This document shows positions 59,175 to 64,000 of a stretch of 64,000 nt of DNA, piece after piece. The stretch is taken from contig CM068382.1 in NCBI GenBank assembly GCA_034770075.1, positions 14,721,929-14,785,928 on the forward strand. Reading direction: 5' to 3'. The stretch is from Aralia elata. Lineage: Eukaryota; Streptophyta; Magnoliopsida; Apiales; Araliaceae. Numbering within the stretch: the stretch's first letter is position 1; each line of letters starts with the position of its first letter. The notes below the pieces were generated by a model, which worked only from the letters and a program-made list of their open reading frames with translations, did not search any database and had not been told where the DNA came from. Made by a program: the position numbers and the translations under genes.

Positions 59175-59918
59175 ATGTGGCCACTATGGTCAACCTCACC
59201 AAGTCCGGTTCACACCACCCCAAATCCATCTCTCTTTCGTCTCTCCTCCTTTAAAGACCTCCAATCCCTCTGCCAAGTAGAACCACCGCAATCCCACCAC
59301 CCTCAACCCGAAACTCAGCCCGCACAGCCCAAAAAAGCCTCCATATTCCATCGGGTCCGGATCACCACATCCCTGCTCCGAACCTGGACCCACAACAACC
59401 ACCGCGCGGCCCCACTACAATCACCGGATGTATCAAACCCGCCCGTCGCCACCGCCCTCCCCGGCATTGTGGTGTACTTGACCAGCCTCCGTGTGGTACG
59501 CAAGACGTTCGAGGACTGCAGAGCCGTCCGATCAATTCTCAAAGGCTTTCAAGTTCTGATTGACGAACGAGATCTCTCGATGGACGTTAGGTTCCTAGAC
59601 GAGTTGCAGAGGATCTTAGGTCAGAAGAAGGTGACCCCACCTTGTATATTCATTGGTGCAAAGTATATAGGTGGGGCCGATGATATCAAACAAATGAACG
59701 AGACGGGTGAGCTGAAGAAGTTAATCCAACGGCTGCAATTGAGCGAGACCAGCGTATGTGATGAGTGTGGTGGACACAGACATGTGCTGTGTAACAAATG
59801 TAATGGAAGTCATAAGATCTACATGGAGAAATCTGGTGGGTTCAAGAGTTGTTTATCTTGTAGCCAAAATGGATTGATTAGGTGCCCTTCTTGTAGCAGA
59901 TTTCCACGAGGGATTTGA
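59175..59918 (+). CDS. Glutaredoxin-like protein with C-terminal Cys-rich zinc module
   Basis: This single-exon gene of 247 residues belongs to the plant glutaredoxin-related group represented by At5g39865. A Pro/Ser-rich N-terminal region (about residues 1-95) precedes a glutaredoxin fold (about 97-200). The fold begins GIVVYLTSLRVVRKTFEDC, followed by VLIDERDLSMDVRFLDELQ and PPCIFIGAKYIGGADDIKQM, with GADD as the glutathione-site signature. In place of the usual CPYC or CGFS active site there is SLRVV, leaving one nearby cysteine. The C-terminus has four CxxC pairs (CDEC, CNKC, CLSC, CPSC) that probably bind zinc, as in DnaJ-type domains. Ordinary dithiol reductase activity is unlikely; a regulatory or iron-sulfur/zinc role is possible. 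Function in plants is largely unknown. Confidence 0.9.
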   Translation: MWPLWSTSPSPVHTTPNPSLFRLSSFKDLQSLCQVEPPQSHHPQPETQPAQPKKASIFHRVRITTSLLRTWTHNNHRAAPLQSPDVSNPPVATALPGIVVYLTSLRVVRKTFEDCRAVRSILKGFQVLIDERDLSMDVRFLDELQRILGQKKVTPPCIFIGAKYIGGADDIKQMNETGELKKLIQRLQLSETSVCDECGGHRHVLCNKCNGSHKIYMEKSGGFKSCLSCSQNGLIRCPSCSRFPRGI

Positions 59919-62102
59919 TGCTTAAATTTGACCTGCAAAATACAAAAGTAAAGTTTCAAAGTCACCTTCTCAAATTTTTATTCTATTATTTGAAGATTAG
60001 TTGAAGCCGAGTAATATAAGTACATTTGAAAAACTAAAGATTATCGAGTCCGATATTACTATAGACAGCAGAACTATAACGCCCCGAAATGTTCGTAGAT
60101 AAAATTGATTTACATTTCTAGCTTTAAATTATAAAGTGATATGAAATTCTTAACATGTCATTACTTGTATTCTAAGTAAATTGAGTATTATTACATTCTA
60201 GCTAATGTTAGAAACATATCTGAAAAATTAAAGTGATACTTGACCTGTTGAGGAGGTTGAGGGCTCTTGAAAATGAAGGTCGTCAAAATTTTAGACGCAA
60301 AGAGAGGATTTACTTGATAATTATATGGGTTTTCCTGATTTTGCCAATTTGAAATTTTTTTGGAACCATCTCTGTTTATGGAAATGCCCAAATGAGAAAA
60401 ATTTGTAATTAAAATTTGAGAGATGGAGTAGTTAGGATTTGTGAAGTCTCTATTTTGTAATGAATGGGTGGTAATGAAGCTCTGTTGTGCTCTGTTTTTT
60501 AAACTTTGTTTGGTAATGATCTGTTTTTAAAACTTTACCTGGTATTTGGTAATACTCTGTTTTTGGAACTTTGCTTGGTAATGCTCTGTTTTTTGCTTTT
60601 GTAATAGTCTGCTCTATTTTCAATCTTTGTATAACCCTAGATTGCTATGAAAAATCGCCTAAAGCCCTATCCGATGTTTCTTACTCGTTTGGAATTCCAA
60701 GTGTAAATGTGTTAACTGATTTTGATTATATATGCGTATAAAATACAATATACGTTTGCATCCGTATTAAATTCGTAGAAATTAGCTAATTTGTTGACAC
60801 ATGTCATCTCTGGTGATTTAATTGGCTGGAATGGCAAAAATGAATAAAATTACTATTTTTAAATACTTAGAGGTATTGATTGACAATTCTCAAACTTTGA
60901 GGGTCAAATTAATTTTCGTCCAAATTTAGGGAGACAGTTTTATTAGCCCAATTAGATTTACATTTCTAGCTTTAAACTATAAAGTGACGTAAAATTCTTA
61001 ACATGCCATTACTTGTATTCTAGGTAAACTGAGTATTATCATGTCACCATTACTACATTCTAGCTAATGTTAAGAACATATTTGAAAAGTTAAAATTTTT
61101 CTTATCCGCATTTTAGAAATGCATTTTTAAATTTGAATTTCGGAAGAATGAGAAAGCATTTCATAATCTAAATATTAGTTTTGCATCATTAACACCTCCA
61201 TCCACTTATATTTAGGATCCGACAATCTTTCCCCCTTTTGCCTCAACTTCTATTAGACCTTAATTCATCATGAAGTATATAAAACAACTTGCATAAAATA
61301 CTCACTTGACTTAGAGTCTGCATTACTAAATTGTGAAGGGAATTGGTAAATGGCACCTTCACCAACACAACATAATCAAATGTTATTCTTTGTGACATTT
61401 CAACCAACCTGTAATGTGCGCCATCCCATGCCAACTCCAAATATTCAAATATCATTACTCCTTTCTACAATTTAAAAGATACGAACATCCTAGGTTTCAA
61501 ACTGGAGCTACATATGGCCCCTGTTTGTCTCCACTTTTCTCTGACTTTTCTATTTTTAGATTCTGATTCTAAGAAGCTGATTTTGATTCTTTAAAAGTTG
61601 TTAACTTGTGTTTGTTAAATTGACCCTAATTCTCCAAAATCTATTAATAAGTGTTTGGCAAATAATATGATAAAACTAGATTCTGGTAACAAAATATTAA
61701 CAAGATTATATTAATTTTTGAAAATAAGTCTGAGATATTTGTAAATTCAAAATTGATGAGTCATTAACAATTACGAACTAGTACTTTTTAGTTAGTTTAT
61801 AATATTCATCATTTTAGTGACTAAATTTAAATTAAATTTTATCAATTTAAAAATATCTTAAATTAATTTCATAATAATAATGGTTTCATATTTTTAAACG
61901 GAATAGTATATTCTAATAATATGAATGTAATTTATCAGACCCCCCAGAAGCCTAGAGCATGGCTCAATATAGTAGCTAAGAAAGCTCGTGAATATAATTA
62001 AAATTAAAGGTACAAATAAATATTTAGGATATGCTAAAGCAAGTTTTTAGTAGTTTTATTTCCCCTCTTTATTTATAGGTTACTTTTTATAGTTGTTTTA
62101 TA
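59919..62102. other. Intergenic repeat DNA, no gene seen
   Basis: It holds two copies of a roughly 140-base segment (from about 60108 and 60956) and a CTCTGTTTTT/GGTAATG-type minor repeat near 60478-60600. A degraded relative of the 31.9-kb MITE lies near 61720-61912. ATAACGCCCCGAAAT near 60077 resembles an LTR start, but no end was found. Confidence 0.5.
60108..61100 (+). repeat. Pair of dispersed direct repeats (about 140 bp each)
   Basis: The segment GATTTACATTTCTAGCTTTA, continued by AANTATAAAGTGA and CATTACTTGTATTCTA, occurs at about 60108-60232 and again at about 60956-61100, with roughly 10 percent difference. They could be edges of an old insertion or two copies of a repeat. Confidence 0.7.
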
Positions 62103-62457
62103 CTCTCTCTGTCCAAATTTATTTGTCCTAATTTTTTCTTTGATTTATCTAAATCTATTTGTTCTTTTTCCTTTTTAATACTTTTATTTTTTACCTTACT
62201 TTTTTTATACTACGCTCATTTAACTTTTAAAAAAATATTAAAAATAACATACATATATTGAAAAAATAATACTATTAACTTTGATATTGGAAACATAACT
62301 ACACTCTTTTCTTCCTTTCTCTCTCAACTATTTTATTGTTTTAAGAAAGAGTTAAGAGATTACATAAAATAATAAACATAATAATAGAGTAGTTAAGATG
62401 AGTAATTTACGATTTTTTTTTTCTTAATTGGTGTATACTTTCAAACTACGAAGGGAG
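62103..62457. mobile_element. Stowaway-like MITE
   Basis: Left end CTCTCTCTGTCCAAATTTAT. The right end is the inverse of CTCCCTTCGTAGTTTG. TA occurs on both sides (62101-62102 and 62458-62459). It is 355 bases long with no coding capacity. Confidence 0.6.
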
Positions 62458-62642
62458 TATAACCGATCAAAGTTTGCATTGGGTTAATATACTTTAATAG
62501 AAGATAAGTAAGTGTAGATGAATTAATTTTGAAATTAACAAGTCAAACAAGAAGCCACCAAGTTTCAACATCAAGTAAGCCTAACATTCCAAAACATTAA
62601 CCCCAAAGTATTTTGATTGGCCGACTGTTATTTCTAATTGAG

Positions 62643-62683
<41 letters not shown>

Positions 62684-64000
62684 CTGATTTATAACCAACG
62701 TACGTTGTAAAGATAAGATTATCCTTACAACAGATTTCAATCGTCTATGCAGTTTAATATGGAGAGCCTGTAGTTTAATTCTGCAGACAAAAAAATTGTT
62801 CAAAATACCTCTCTAAATTTATATTAAACAATTGCGGATATCAAATTTAATTTATTTTTTTTAAAAAAAATTCGGATGTAAAATTCAACTTCAAATATAG
62901 GAAACTTCTCTCATATTCATATGCTCATTCAAAAAGTCATGACTGAAGTTACTATTGTTAGTAAACTTAATTTCTTATATACAGATAAATTTTTCTCATA
63001 TTTTTCGATGTGGAACTGAGGTGTTACAGAAGATAATTACGCTGTCTACACTCACTGATGAACTCTACAAAAAAAACTGTAAGTGTGACTAAACTCACAA
63101 CTTTTTTATAATAGATATGTGAATGTTTCAGTCGTAATCAAAATTTCAGTCATGACGTGAACTTGAAATATTGCAAAATTTTTCTAAAAACTAATATAGT
63201 AATATATGAAAAGATATTATTTACTTTTATACTATGATTTTTGTGTATAGATAAACAACTACATTATATGTGATGATTGCAGTCATAGGACAAAATAAAC
63301 TCGTACTTACAAGGAATGAAAACAAATCAAATTTGTTTGTTCTAATGACCCCCTAAGTTTATGAAACTCTGGTGCAGATATTAATTTTTTTTAATACTTG
63401 CAGTTATGAGTGCATTGAAAATGAGTTACCATCTTTCCGATAATAAACAATACATAAGCTTTGGTGCAGGGAATCATCATTTCTGTGTTTGTATTTTTTG
63501 AAAGTTGACAAAATCTAGTACCCAACCATGACAAAATAATCCCCCGGTGATGAACCTTATCTTCCTTCATTATGTATATCGTAAATTCACTTTGTTCTAA
63601 GAATTGTATTGGATTTTTAATTAATGTACATGTAATAGGTGTACTAATAACCAATAATCCTAAAATGAAAAAACATCTTTTAAGGTAATTGTCATCTCAC
63701 CCGTGGAAAAGTGAAATGTATTGTCTCACTCTGTCAACGCTCCACCAATACTTCTATCAATAAAATATCTAATTGATTACAAATGTTTGCGAATACCTCA
63801 AAACCTCATTGTTGTAATAATTATTTTTGAACATCATTTAAAACCCACACATCCAAAGAGCGTCAACTCTCATCAGTTCTTAAGAAACGAGTAAAATAAA
63901 AATTATTCCATACAATTGTAAAAATGTGATTAGCTTGATCCCACAACAGTGTATTATCGATCAGTCCAGGAATGCAATCCTTTTTTCAAACTAAAACAAG
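62458..64000. other. AT-rich intergenic DNA, no gene seen
   Basis: A TA tract lies at 62647-62680. Open frames here are short and without domains. Nothing else was recognised up to the window edge. Confidence 0.6.

Overview
This is a stretch of AT-rich nuclear DNA from a flowering plant, most likely a eudicot. The genes carry GT-AG introns, the protein families are plant-specific, and the spaces between genes are full of plant-type transposable elements. There are no bacterial-style operons, no CRISPR array and no convincing tRNA or rRNA gene. A Vapyrin-type gene suggests a host able to form arbuscular mycorrhiza. The family or species cannot be fixed from the sequence.

I rebuilt eight protein-coding genes by following splice sites and reading frame. 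In order: plastid ferritin (+, 8 exons, 4078-9003); multiple inositol polyphosphate phosphatase (+, 11 exons, 17896-25037); apyrase 7-like nucleoside phosphatase (-, 2 coding exons, 26349-29825); a QUASIMODO2/PMT-family Golgi methyltransferase (+, 8 exons, 32742-36314); a PNGase A-type amidase (+, 1 exon, 40548-42365); Vapyrin-like MSP-ankyrin protein (-, 2 exons, 43071-45415); the meiotic cohesin kleisin REC8/SYN1 (+, 20 exons, 51127-57933); and a glutaredoxin-like protein with a C-terminal Cys-rich zinc module (+, 1 exon, 59175-59918). For every spliced gene the exon lengths sum to a multiple of three. The genes are functionally unrelated neighbours.

The rest is mostly mobile-element sequence. 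The clearest items are a 2.9-kb solo LTR with a perfect 5-bp target duplication (13119-16053), a 356-bp hAT-type element with a perfect 8-bp duplication inside a REC8 intron (54657-55028), and a decayed Ty1/copia element (about 46.0-50.1 kb). There is also a palindromic 2.3-kb element just after the methyltransferase stop codon, which carries a striking G-rich tract. Several Stowaway-like MITEs, two tRNA-derived SINE-like elements and a truncated GSO-type receptor-kinase fragment (16740-17000) complete the picture. I found no convincing new multi-gene system. The most unusual structures are the palindromic element with its strand-switching C-rich/G-rich core, the solo LTR with three kinds of internal tandem repeat, and a GGTNACC-rich repeat block.
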